A stretch of DNA of 64,000 bases from Montifringilla adamsi (Eukaryota; Chordata; Aves; Passeriformes; Passeridae). Both the position numbers and the translations under genes were made by a program. Shown one piece after another: positions 46,940 to 58,851 of this stretch. The stretch is taken from contig JAGGNK010007559.1 of assembly GCA_017590115.1 (NCBI GenBank), forward strand, positions 6,302,641-6,366,640. The letters are read 5' to 3'. Every line of letters begins with the position of its first letter. Position 1 is the stretch's first letter. Below the pieces are notes generated by a model. The model made no database searches and had not been told where the DNA came from. It saw nothing but the letters and a program-made list of their open reading frames with translations.

Positions 46940-49900
46940 TTACTGCTTCAGATCCTCAAATAAAGACACCATTTTGCTCACCATTGAATCCAACAGCCTG
47001 TAAACCTGCAGAAATTCAAAAGCAGTTGCAGTGAAAATACATGAGGAAATCCTGAGGCTGAGATTGACAGAGATGGTTTCTGAGGTACATTTTCATATGG
47101 GCACACACACAACCACATAGAAATGGGAGCCTGCTGCTGACAGAGCTCTAGTAATAACTTCCCCAGCTATGAAGTGTGTTTAACATTATCCAAGGTAAAA
47201 TTAATTCAGCTGATCCCTCCAGAGTCTGCAAGCAATGCTAAAGACATCCCAGATAGAAGTCCCGCATGTGGCTATGTGATGGCTGGATTTCTGCTAACAG
47301 ATTCCAGGCTGAAACAAATTAATTTGGATTTCACACTTACCTTGCTGCAGCACAAGGGACATATGTCTGCCAATTTTCTGAGTATAACAAAATGTTTGCT
47401 TCTCCCCCTAAGCCTCAGTGTGCCTTACAAGAAAAGAACAAAACCAAGACAATGATACAAGCTTTGGTGAGACTCACTTCAGTGTAGAGCTTTTCCCGGT
47501 ATCTTGCAAGTAAAATAGAGTCCTCCTGAACAGGTTCTGCCCCAACTGTAGTTGCAGCTTCCTCTTTCACCTTCTGCTTCTCACCTCTTCCTCTGATGGA
47601 CTCTGCTCCCCCTTTCATATCGTGCACAGAAATGGAACCTTTCAGCTTTCTGCTGCCTGAATGATCCTAATCAGGGACAGACCAAGGGAAAAACAGACAC
47701 AAGTCAGGACACTGCTCAGATTGCTTCAAGACCCATCTCCCAGCAGCAGCACCACCTCTTTCACTGGGTTGGAAATGAGCTCAAACTCAGGATACACAAC
47801 CTCAGGATGATCACACTGTCCCCAGCACTCAGGCTTCACCAGACATCCCAACACCTACCACCTTCTCCTTCCCTGACGTCCCTCTACTTTTTTTGCCTTC
47901 TTTATCCTTTTTCTCTTCTTTCTTAGCAAATATTTTGTCTTCCCTTCCTCCTTTTTTTGCTCCTCCTTGCTTTACTTCCTCTACAAAAGAAAGGATTTCA
48001 ATTAACCAAAAGCATCCACACATCCAGAAAATCCATCCCACCACACTAGCACAGTGGGAATGTGTTACTTTTGCAGTATATTCTCCTCTTTTTATTAATC
48101 TGAGATGTACTGCACTGAAAAACAATACCTTGAAGACTTCTTTGTTTAAATAAGGAATGAAGAGGTCTCATTGAGGCAGTATTTGCTGGGTCAGTCTGTG
48201 TGAAAACCATGGCTAGACCTAGCTGAATTAAAAGGTTTTTTTTTGTGGGGATGTTTTTTTGCTGATGTCAAACCACAGATCCCAATTAGTATTGTTACTG
48301 TCACACAATCTGCCAGTTTTTTTCCTGATGCTTCTTCCTCAGGGAGACATGTTGAAATTGACAGTTCAAATTCATCATGGTTTTTTGTATCTCCAACAGG
48401 CCACAGAAAGCAGTTGCTGTGCTAAAACTACCATTTACCTGTTTCTGCATAGGCGTCCTTCTTAATCAAACCAAGCACAGATCTCAGCCTCAGAGAGTGA
48501 CACACCAAGTCATCAATTGCTCCACGCCACAGCTGAAGGCTGAGAAAATGGTCAGGATCAGAAGGGAGACAGTGCAGCAACTGCCACCTTGTTTGACTCT
48601 GTGCCCAGAAGTGAAGGCACTTATAGTTGACAGCTGCCCTGTGCAACTAAACTAACAAAACAGCACCCACTGCCTGAATATCTGTGCAGGGGGATGCTAA
48701 ATTGCTTTCCTCATGTTAGAGCCCTCTGAGGTCTCAATGGTTTGCAAATCAACAGGCTCCCAGGAATCCATAAACATTACTGTGAAACTAGGTCTGCTCT
48801 TCAACATGACACACGTTGGAAAATCAACCTGCTCTGTGTTTACCAAGAGGAACCTGCATCCTTCTAATTTAGAACCAACTCAAAGCTGTTGATATGTTTT
48901 CAGTCTGAAAGCCTGAGCAAAGAACAGAGACACTGTATGAGGGAGGAGACAGTTATCTGAGTAAAAGGGTACAGAAAATATACAAAGGTTTCATAAATAC
49001 AGACTGGAATAATCTTGCCAGAAATAATCTTGTACACTCTCCAAAATTACATACATTTAAAATTCTAAACTTATCTCCAGGAAAAAAAAAAAAAAGACAT
49101 TTGGGTCCTAGACAGCTGCTACAATTAAGCTATAAAAAACCAGAGTGTAAAGATGACTTCTAGACCTCATATAATTATGTGCACTCTGAATCACAACACT
49201 TGCAAGAGAGCTTGCTGTGGCTGTTGATCACACAATCTTTTCACAGGTTTTTCTTTGCAAAGGTAACCCACCAGAGTGGATACAGAAGGTCTGACTGAGT
49301 TGGCCTCTGTTCAACACACAGCTCCAGAGCTGCCTTATTGAGCTGGGTCAGTGCTTCTTCCCGCTGCTCCTCCCCAGAGATTGACATTATAGCCTGTGAG
49401 AGAAAATTCACAGGAGCTGTGGAACACTTCTCAGTCTTATTCCCAGTCCCTGAGCTCAGTGGAGCAGCCCACAGCTCTCTTCCTGGACACCAGTCTGAAA
49501 CCAGGCTGCACTGGGCACTTACATACCCAGATGGGGCTTCCTACACAGCTAGGATATGTCCAAGGTACCCAAGATCTGCAGAACAAACCCAGATTTCCTC
49601 ATCAGACCGATATTAAGCCCCTTTGCAACTTCAGGTGTTCTGGGAAACAGGGATTCTATCAAGCTAGAAGGCTCCCTAGTAAAGCTCAGTTATAAAAACA
49701 ACAGAGAGATTTCCAAGAGAGCACTACAGAAAAACCACTGACAGAATCCAAAGCACTCTTGCTTTAATCTAAGGAGGTCTGTACTTTATCCACAGCCTGT
49801 CATGAGTGCCCCCTTAGTTCTCTGATGAATAGGAAGAGCTCTCCAAGGAGAAGAGCCCTTGGGGGAGCCACAGGAGGCTGTAAGCCCAGCCTGCCCCCAC

Positions 49901-52900
49901 ATTCAGTCCTGGGATGACAGAAAGCTAACAGGGGAAGAGCTTAAAATATCTATTATATTGTGTGCTTCTCTTTTCTTCTTCACACAACAGCCCACAAAGC
50001 CTCTCTTGGGAATCTCTTTACAAGAGCACTGAGGGTGTGGTCAGCAGAGCCAACACACATCGTAAATCTCGCAAACTCCCAGCAGATTGGCAGCAGCCCT
50101 TTAGGTGGGGCACACTGGGGCAGGCTGGGCTGTTTGCAGGGGAATTAACACACCATCAGCTTGTGGGAACAGAGGTGACCACCTGTTTAAAGTCCTCAAT
50201 GGAAAGGTTCCATCCTGAAAGACCTGCTTCTTCCTCCTCAGTGCTCTTTTCCCTTGGAGCATCCTGTAATGCGTACTTCCCACGTGGGAGCTCAGTAGTG
50301 CTGCTCCGGACAGAGGGAGGCTCCAAGGTGCTCTTCTGGTACTCCACGCCTTCTGCAGTGCTCCTCTGGTCCAAGGGCACTTCCTCCTCCAAGCCTGAAG
50401 GCACAGTCAGGTGCTGTCTCCATAGTTTATGCAGCTGCTTTATCACTTGATGTTGATAATGCAACTGTGACAATGGGGGAAAAGGTAAAACATGAGCTGC
50501 ACCTTCCCTCTTCAAACCCAACTGTTAAAGCCCCCATGGCAGACTCTGCCAGCTCCAGAATCCCAGGGACGCAACAGCCCCATGGGTCTGCCCTCCCCAC
50601 TTATTTCAGTTGTGCAGTCCATCCAATAGCAAACATCACCTCGGGATTTTTCCTGTGGAACAGCTCTTCCTCTGTGACACAGGCATCCACAGGAGATGGG
50701 GTGCACTCGGGTGTCCGAATTTGGTCAAGAAGTTCATTCAGGCTTTCTTTCACTATAGAAGCACCTTCTCGAGCAGCCAGCTCATTCTGAGGCACCACAA
50801 CAAGAACAACATGTGTGAATCCCCATTCCCTATGCAAACACACAAACTCAATCCCACCTGTAACCACACTATTCATTATAAAGAGTTACAAGGACATGAA
50901 CAACTGCAAACCCCGCTGAGCAGAGCAATACTTCCAACAGCTTTTCAAATAAACTCTACAAATCCTGCCCTCAAACTATACTTTTCAAAGCACAGTGTAA
51001 TTTTCAATTTATACCTTAACTGCTATCATAGTGTACAGCAGTCAATCTCCTTCCCGCTAAGTAAATAATGAAATTAATTACCAACAGAAATTTAATTCTT
51101 TAAAGGACCAGTGTGAACACTTAGGAAACACAGTCATGTCTTTAGTAACAACATTACAATAGACTGTAGAGTTCCTCAAGTCATTTAGCAAACCTGCTCA
51201 AGTTTGTGCAGATATTCTGTAAGTCTCACTCTCAGCAATGATTGCACAACAATAAAAATACCATGTTGTCCACTCCCACCCTTATCCTCTATTTGCATAT
51301 AAAGTTCAAAGCTCAGTTACCCAGCTACATGCTTGGTTACCTCCAATTTCTCTCTGAAGTCAGCCAGTTTATCCTCATACACAGCAATTCCCCAAAGGGT
51401 CACCTGAAGCAGAGCTCCTCCTAATAACAGAGGATGTGTCCTAAATTCCCAGGGCTCACTGAAAATGCCTGCTCTCTCTGACTTGAAAATAAAAGAAAAC
51501 GTCCGAGTTTCTCCAGGCAAAATTACACCTGAAATAAGAGAGAAAATGCATTGGTGTGCAAGAAGGCACCTGGTTAGCCTGACCCTTTTCCAACACCACC
51601 CCAAGTGTCCTTATCTCTCTAGGAGACTCTTTCCCCATAGTTTAGCTGGTTATCACACTTCATCCAGCTATGCAAGTTCATTCTCCTTCCAGATTTACTC
51701 TCAGCCCCTATGTTCCTGAACTGGCATTATTTCCATTGCACTCTCCTACAGCAAGCTCAGTTTTCTCTCCAGAAGATTATGACCCGTTTGCCACCAGAAA
51801 ATTATTCACTTCTCAATATTCCACCCATTTACACTCAGAGCAGAAGCAACCTCCTTTCCTTTAAGTTCCAGGAGAGGGATCTGCCTTGCACAGCTCTTTT
51901 GGGATGAGTCAGCACTGACACTCAGGTTGGCTTCCTCAGGAAAAATCACCCAGCAGTGCTCTGCCATTAGTCAGACTCCACATCCCAGGCAACTCCCAAA
52001 TTCCTGCTCTATGTTTGAGGTACAAAGGTCTTGGAGACCAGCAGGTCTCATACCTGGTCTGGTATCAAAGTAAAAGCAGGGCCCTCTCCTCCCCTTGGTT
52101 TCTCTGGAGGGGATCTGCTGGGGAAGCCTCATCCAGTTGTACCAAATGGAAGCTATGCCATCATTGGTCACTGTCAGGAAGCTTTCAGCCTTCTCACTAG
52201 CCAGAGTCTCAAAGGTGAGCCGGGCAGCAATACCAATTTCCTCCTACAAGGAAGAGGAAAAAGATAACAATTTCTACTCTATCTGGTAGGATTTATCTTG
52301 CATGAAATCATAGCTCAAATAAGGGGTTGCGCCTTGGTAGAACTTGTAAGGCAAGTCCAAAGAAGTGGCCATTATACAGAGAAAGCCTAGGAATCTGAAC
52401 CACACACCACAACCAGAGCCCTTCTGTTCCTAGATCTCTCTGGAGCAAACATAAGGATACACTACTGTGTTCAGAATAAGTCCCCCATTCTCTGGCCTTG
52501 GAGTGACACTTATTATACAACTGTGACTTGGGAGCTCAAATAGGCTTAGCTTGACTAAACAATTAAAATCTCACAATTACCCTGCAAGCAGTGATGCCCT
52601 TGATCCAACGAGCAGGCTGGCCACAGAAAACTAAAGATGGAACCTTTTCAGCTTCTGGAACCACAGTGAAGGAGTCACCTAAGGGGTCACTCCTAAAGAA
52701 AACAAAAGCCAGCATTTTCATGGAGTGAAATTCACTTCCAGAGAGGGGAGAACCAGGGGTGATTTACAAGACCCTGTAAGAAATAACCCCATTTAATATT
52801 TTCTCACACAGTAATCTCTTTAGGGACAGAGCCCTGCAGATGTGGTAAACCCATCTAGCTACATGTCACTGGCATGGAGGACAGGACAGCCAGAGTATTA

Positions 52901-55900
52901 AAGAATGAGACCTGTCTAAGTACATGAGTGAAAAAGGACAAGAGGCCCTTAGGGTGTGCCTGTTACAAATGGACAGGACAGGGAAAACTAGGAAAGTAAT
53001 GATGGAAGGCTAGAAAAACATAATCAAATTGAAGTAATTGAGAGTAGAATCCCATCCTGCCTGATCTAAGCTCTGAAGCTGCACAGAGTGAAGACTGGAA
53101 GAAGAGCCTCAACAAAACTCTTCTCTGATTCTTGCTCCTTAGACACAAGGCCCCAAGGCACAAAGGCACCTAGATCTGGTGATTATAATACAAGAATATG
53201 CTTTTTATTGTGTCCCAGTGGAGACTTTCTCCATCCTGGATAAGAACAGCTAAGGATATCCTCACAGACTGGTGGTGCACACCCAAAACTCTTTATTTTG
53301 CCATGAAGTATGCTATGAAGTAGAACTTACAGGATCTCAATCTCTTCAGAAATGGTGGTATGTAGAAAAGCCTCAGCTGAGACAGATGTGAAAGGCTGCC
53401 CTTTCCCAATCACCTCCAGTCCTTCCAGATCCTGGACACACACAGAAATTACCAACTCACCGTTGCTCTTTTACATAGAAAGGACATTAAAACACCAGAC
53501 AAATGCACCAACTCAGCCAAGTAAAGTGAAGTTGTGATATCTTGCTTCTACAATGGCTTTTAGAGGCATCTGAAGAATGCTCAAGGGACATGGGAAAGAA
53601 CCAAATTCTGAGATTCCCAAGAATCCTAGAGGACTGTATCCCCCACTAGCAATGATGCACAGAGAAAGTGTCCTTCACACGTTTCTCATCCTCAGAGACA
53701 GGTTTCAAAGACAAAAAAAGTGAGGTTTGCTCTGTTTGTAGGAGGAGGGGCCACCTGCCTTCAGGAGATTATTTCAGTGTGTCTTCCACATGGGTAAAGA
53801 TCTCTTCCCTCTGCTCCACAGCACTAAATCAAAGTCCTGCACCAGTACTTGGCAGGTTTTTCTTTGCCTAGGTCCTGGAAGCTGCATGCTGCTGGTTTGG
53901 GATCTCTTCTGAGGCCCCTAGATCACTCCATGCAGCACTTCAGGAGGTCAGACAACTCTTTCATAGGTGTGCCCCTTTGGAAATGTGGGAACTTCCACGA
54001 AAAACACTCTGGGACCAAGTTTTAGTTACCTAATGCTTTTTTCAGATCCAACTCCTGACAATTTTGCTACTCTACAGCACCTGACAAGAGACACAAAGAA
54101 TGTCCTTGTTCCTCTGGTCTTACCGGCTTATAAAAGCCCAGCTCCTCTAGGAGAGATTTTAGCTCCTGCCGTCGATGTTTCAGGAAAAGACTCTTATCCC
54201 AGTTTACGTGGTAAGGAATCTTCTTTGGAGGCTTCAGACCTGTGGAAATACCAATACAAGAGCTCACTCTCTACAGACCCACACGCCTAATCAAATTTCA
54301 TTCTCTGCCAAACTTTGGCCTTGTAGTGGTTTAAAGTGGAGGCTCAACAGGGAAGGAGCTGTTTCTCCACACTTGTGCCCCATTTCTTTGGAATCACCTC
54401 TCTGCAGTGTTCCCTTACCTGTTTCCCTCTGGATGGTTCGGGGCTTCCCCACATGAGTGAGTGGTTCTGGGTGCCCACGTTCTGTCCGGGTCAGGGTCAG
54501 AGTCAGCCCGGTGAGATCATCCCCAATTTGCTCAGGAAGGCTCCAGAACTCACTTCCCACTCGGTATCCCTAGGGTGGGAAACAAGGCTCCCACTGATTG
54601 TTGTGGATAATTGTGCAGCTACCTGCTATTTTCAGAGGCACCTGAAGCTAAAATGAAGAGGTCTAACCCTGACTATATGAGCATTTTAAAAGTCTATGAA
54701 TTATCCATTTCTGCAGAGGAAGCCAAAATTTCTATCAGGCTGCTGTCAAAGACAAAAGAACTTTCTTCTACCTAGTGCACGTGAAGGTTGAATGTTATTA
54801 AAATAAAGCCTCACACAAATGCAAATTCTTTCATAGTGCTATAAATGTGAAAAAATAATTTTAACATGATACTCCCATAACCCTCCTGCCTTACCCATGC
54901 CCTTTTCTCCATGGCAATCACTAAAATGCAAGCCTGAAGCTACCAGATGTTTCTGCCCCTGGAACAGCAATTGTGACATGTTCCCATGCCACTTCCCAGG
55001 GCACAAAAGTCTTTGGTGAGAAATGCCACTTGCTCATCACCACTTTCCCCTAGCTGGTATGGATAGCACAATTCAGGTTTTTATTTTTCATGTCCCTGAA
55101 AGCTCTGCTCAGACACCAAGCTGAGGGATTCAGAGTGGCTTTGATAAACATCTCCTGACAGCACTTCAGAGACTTACTTAGAACAGTGTCTGTGCTTTGT
55201 CGCAAGAGCAGCACAATCAGGACACACGAGAAGTGGGGCTCTCACCTTTCCAGGAAATAGGGCAGGGAGACTCCTGTCAATGAGGTCACGTTCTTCCTGG
55301 ATTTGCCTGTAATTGTCTGACATGTTCATCAGCAGTTCATTCTCTGGCTTCTGAAGAATTTCTATAAATAAAAAACATCACATCATTGGTGCTGCGCTTC
55401 TGGGCACACCCTTTGCCACTGTTATTGTTCACCTGTAACCCACTTACACTGTTCCCTGCCAAATCCACTGCCCTCTCCTCAACCACAGCCACCAGCTCAC
55501 CTTCCCACCACATCCAGAGCCAACACCATGAGCAGTGTGGGAGCTCTGAGAACATGGAATCAGACTGCAATGGCAATAGGATTAACCCTGGTGGGCAGTG
55601 ACTGCTGCGATTTGGGGTGGGGACATCAAACTCCTCCACCTGCACACAGAATTTCACAGAATGAGACCTCCTTAGCTTTTCTCACCTCCTAGGTGTTTCT
55701 CCTGCTTTTTCCTCATTGCCATATGATGGCTCCAGTTCTGGAAAGCTTTGTGCTCTGCTAGATGGGCCTGATGTGACTTTTCTTTCTTCTCTCCTCCCTG
55801 TTCCTCTTCTAAAGCTGCTGCAGTAACATCTGGATGAGGAATCTTAATAGCATCTGCTAGCTGATGAGAAATGAAACATTAAATGAACCTCTCCATGCAC

Positions 55901-58455
55901 ACCAAAACAGGAATGGGAGAGGGGAGGAGAGAAGAATTCTTCAGATTGACAGCACTGTTACATTAGCAATCTGAGAGGAAGGAAACCAGGGCAGTGGGGA
56001 CACACTAAGATACAACGGAAGTATTTATCTGAGTAATGAGACTCCAGCAATGGCATTGCTGCAACACCAGCTCTTCCCTGACACCATCAGCAGGGCATAT
56101 AGGGAAGAGGAAGCCTGTGTAATTGTTCCCTCCATGACCTGGTCCTGCACACAGGACTCCAAAAACCTGCTGGTGCAGTTTCTCCAAAGGCAACCCCTCC
56201 CCCAAAGTGTGACGAGGCTGGGAAAACCACACCTCAGGCCTGCCCTGCTCCTGATAGGTGCTGGAAAGCATCGAAAGGTACTGCAGGCACCACACTCTAC
56301 CTTTGGAAAAGTGCTATGCAGCACCATTTTCCCAACTCTACAAACGAACCTGAGTGTTTCTTTTGGCCAAGGCTTCCATCTTTAACTCCTGGAGACTTCC
56401 CAAAATGTGATGAGGGAGGATCTCTTCACAGCCATCATCAAACTGTCTTGGTCCTACAACACACATATAAAAATACCCAACCCCAGAGCCAGGTCACTAA
56501 AGTTTGGCTTAGCAAAACCAAAACCCAGAGGTAAGATGTGAAGTTGAACCCTACCAGGAAAAGTCAGTGGTCCTCTGGGTGCCTTGGGGGGAACAGGATG
56601 TGCCACGAGATGTGCCACCTCCTTGGGTCGGTATTTTCGGACAAGGTAATTCCTCCGAACTGGAATTCTCCCAGCACCATAGGCAAGGCGTGGAGCATGG
56701 AGCTTCAGGAAGTAAACAGCCACAGTGCAGTTAGTACACACTGACCTTTATTCCATCTGATCCTTTTAGAATATGCACTGGAGTCATATCAGTACACTTC
56801 CTGTAAGGGTCCTGTGAGTCCTGGATAGTGAATTTTCACATGGACATGGAATGGAATGGGAATGGATTCAACGTAGAAGAGTAGGTTGAGATTACACATT
56901 AGGAGAAATTCTTCCCTGTGAAGGTAGTGAGGCCCTGGCACAGGGCGCCCAGAGAAGCTGTGGCTGCCCCATCCCTGGAGTGTCCAAGGCCAGGCTAGAT
57001 GGGGATTGGAACAACGTGGGATAGTAGAAGGTGTCCCTGCCCATGTCAGAGGGGGTGAAATAGATGAGTTTTAAGGTTCTTTCCAAGACAAACCTCCTAT
57101 GATTCTTCCCCTACAAGACACCTTACACAGCTGTGCAGATTCCAACGCAGTTACTGTCTTACTCCTCCTGGTTTACAACAGGGGCACAAAAGGAGAGTTT
57201 TAAATCACCTTCCACAAGAGAATTCTGCTGCTGTGTCACTCAAATTCTTCCACTCACACACTGTGATCTGAGTTTTAGAAGGAAAGCCATGAGAACTACT
57301 AAACAACTTACAAGTCTTATTAGATCAGAAAGTTGAAGATGTAATTTTGAAGATGCAGATGACTTATCCTTCCATTTGAAAGGACTGTATAGGTACTTAT
57401 AGTCCTTTACATTTAGCAACTGAACCTGACGAGCTGACATCTTATCATGATAAAAAACCTGACAGACAAAATGGCATGAGAACTCAGCTGCAGAAGTGAG
57501 TTTTGGCTAAAGCAAATGGGCAGCACCCTCTCTTAAACCGAGAGTGTCAGTTAAGGCAGCTGTTTCTAGCAGTAAAAATACTCATCCATACTTTCTCCAG
57601 GTCCTCCTCTTTAATTTCAAGTGCCTGGAAGTCTTCTCGTTGCAGAACATATGGAACAGGCTCAGGCTCAGGCTCTTCAATTGTTAAAGAGGGTCGTTCA
57701 AAAGACTTTTCCTTCTTGCCTAAAAAACAGATGAAGAGACTTCTTCAGTCTCCCAAGAAGAACCGTATTCCTCTCAGGCTGGTTAATGATTTCCAGCTGA
57801 ACTATGCTTTGGGATTATTTCTCTTTAAGGTTGCAACGAACAATTAAATTCAGCATTTCTTGTAATTGAAAGAATGAACCTCTGAGAAGCTGCAAAGACC
57901 AAAGTGGGTCAAGTAAGAGCGAACTGTCTCACTTTATTCAGATGAAAGACAACGGCAAGATAAATGCAAATAAATACAGATCCCTGCAGGTGGAACAACA
58001 CATTCCTGGGAAGTTTCCAGCTCCAGCTGCAAGTACAATCTGCACACAGATTGCCTGCGCTCACCCAGCACGACTCGGATAACAAAGCACTGGGTTTCAA
58101 AAGCTGATCAGTGGCACAACAGCTCTGAAACACCAAACCCGGGCAGAGCCGGGCGCGGGGCAGCTCCGCCGGCACCTGCGGGCGAGGCCAAGCTCGGGGG
58201 ATCCCACCAGGGACTGCTCCCCCTCAACCTGCGGAACCTGCTGCTTTTAAAAACAGAAAATCACAATAATGACAGGAGGTCACTGGCTGGGGAAGGGGCT
58301 GGCTCCGGCCGCTTCCACCGCGGCCCCGCCGAGGCCTCAGACCCGGCCCGGCCTGGCTTGGCGTGGCCGGGCCGCCCGCTGCCGAGCCGCGCCCTGCTCC
58401 TGGCCGTACCAGGAGGACTCCGGTTCCGAGACCGACTCCCCCGCCGCGACGCCAT
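46940..58455 (-). CDS. MYCBPAP: MYCBPAP (MYCBP-associated protein), 20 exons, 915 aa
   Basis: Exons: 58410-58455, 57592-57719, 57312-57458, 56555-56702, 56350-56453, 55686-55860, 55246-55361, 54419-54569, 54124-54239, 53331-53431, 52581-52692, 52054-52243, 51341-51528, 50640-50786, 50183-50464, 49272-49393, 48439-48539, 47862-47980, 47478-47666, 46940-47005 (2748 nt, all GT-AG, phases close). The protein begins MASRRGSRSRNRS and has an acidic Glu-Pro run near residue 31. Exons 12-13 (about 449-574) look like an ASH/MSP beta-sandwich of the type found in ciliary proteins (VTNDGIASIWYNW; LPGETRTFSFIFKSERAG). Exon 18 is Lys/Glu-rich. Mouse work places MYCBPAP in the sperm-tail central apparatus, and it was first found as a partner of MYCBP (AMY-1). 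The human protein is about 950 aa. The identity rests on synteny and C-terminal similarity; exon 16/17 borders are the least certain. Confidence 0.9.
56870..57107 (+). mobile_element. CR1 LINE 3'-end copy (MYCBPAP intron 3)
   Basis: The plus strand carries the recognisable CR1 3' region: 'attcttccctgtgaagg', 'gaggccctggcacagg', 'cccagagaagctgtgg', 'tagaaggtgtccctgccc' and a 'cctatgattctt' tail. It is 5'-truncated, as usual, and antisense to the host gene. Confidence 0.85.
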
Positions 58456-58845
58456 GTCCCTGCCACCGGCCCCGCGCCCGGCCCCGCCGCAGGCCGCGAC
58501 AGGGAGCGACAGGGAACGACAGGGAGCGACAGGCCGCGCGGCGCACCGCCCCCTGCTGGGGCTCCGCGGCACCGCTCAACCGGGCGGGGCGCGCCAGGCG
58601 CATGCGCTGTATTGCTGCGACACGGCCGGGGACAACGGGACAGCGGGATACCGGGACATTGAGGATACTGGGGCTTCGGGACACCGGGGACACGGAACTC
58701 TGGGCGACTAGGAACACCAGGGCGCCGGGTCACCGGGCCTCAGGACACCCGGAACACCGGGATACAGGGGTCTACCGTGCAGTAACACCTCCCGCCGCCC
58801 AGCGCCCCTGCCCCAACACCCTCAGCCAGGACACTGCTCCTGTGG
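58456..58845 (-). promoter_or_regulatory. MYCBPAP: MYCBPAP CpG promoter with short tandem repeats
   Basis: All 390 bases between the MYCBPAP ATG and the RSAD1 poly(A) signal. The part next to MYCBPAP is CpG-rich and lacks a TATA box. It contains a 10-bp repeat 'gacagggagc' near 58498-58532 and a degenerate 'gggacaccgg' repeat over about 58630-58775. Confidence 0.6.
58498..58535 (+). repeat. Minisatellite, ~10-bp unit
   Basis: About four near-identical copies of 'gacagggagc' (one with 'gaac') lie within the MYCBPAP promoter, 45-80 bases upstream of its start codon. Confidence 0.8.
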
Positions 58846-58851
58846 TTTATT
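58846..58851 (-). terminator. RSAD1: RSAD1 poly(A) signal overlapping its stop codon
   Basis: The minus strand reads GAC TAA TAAACC: the stop codon TAA (58850-58852) shares two bases with AATAAA (58846-58851). If used, the 3' UTR is only some 15-30 bases. Confidence 0.7.
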
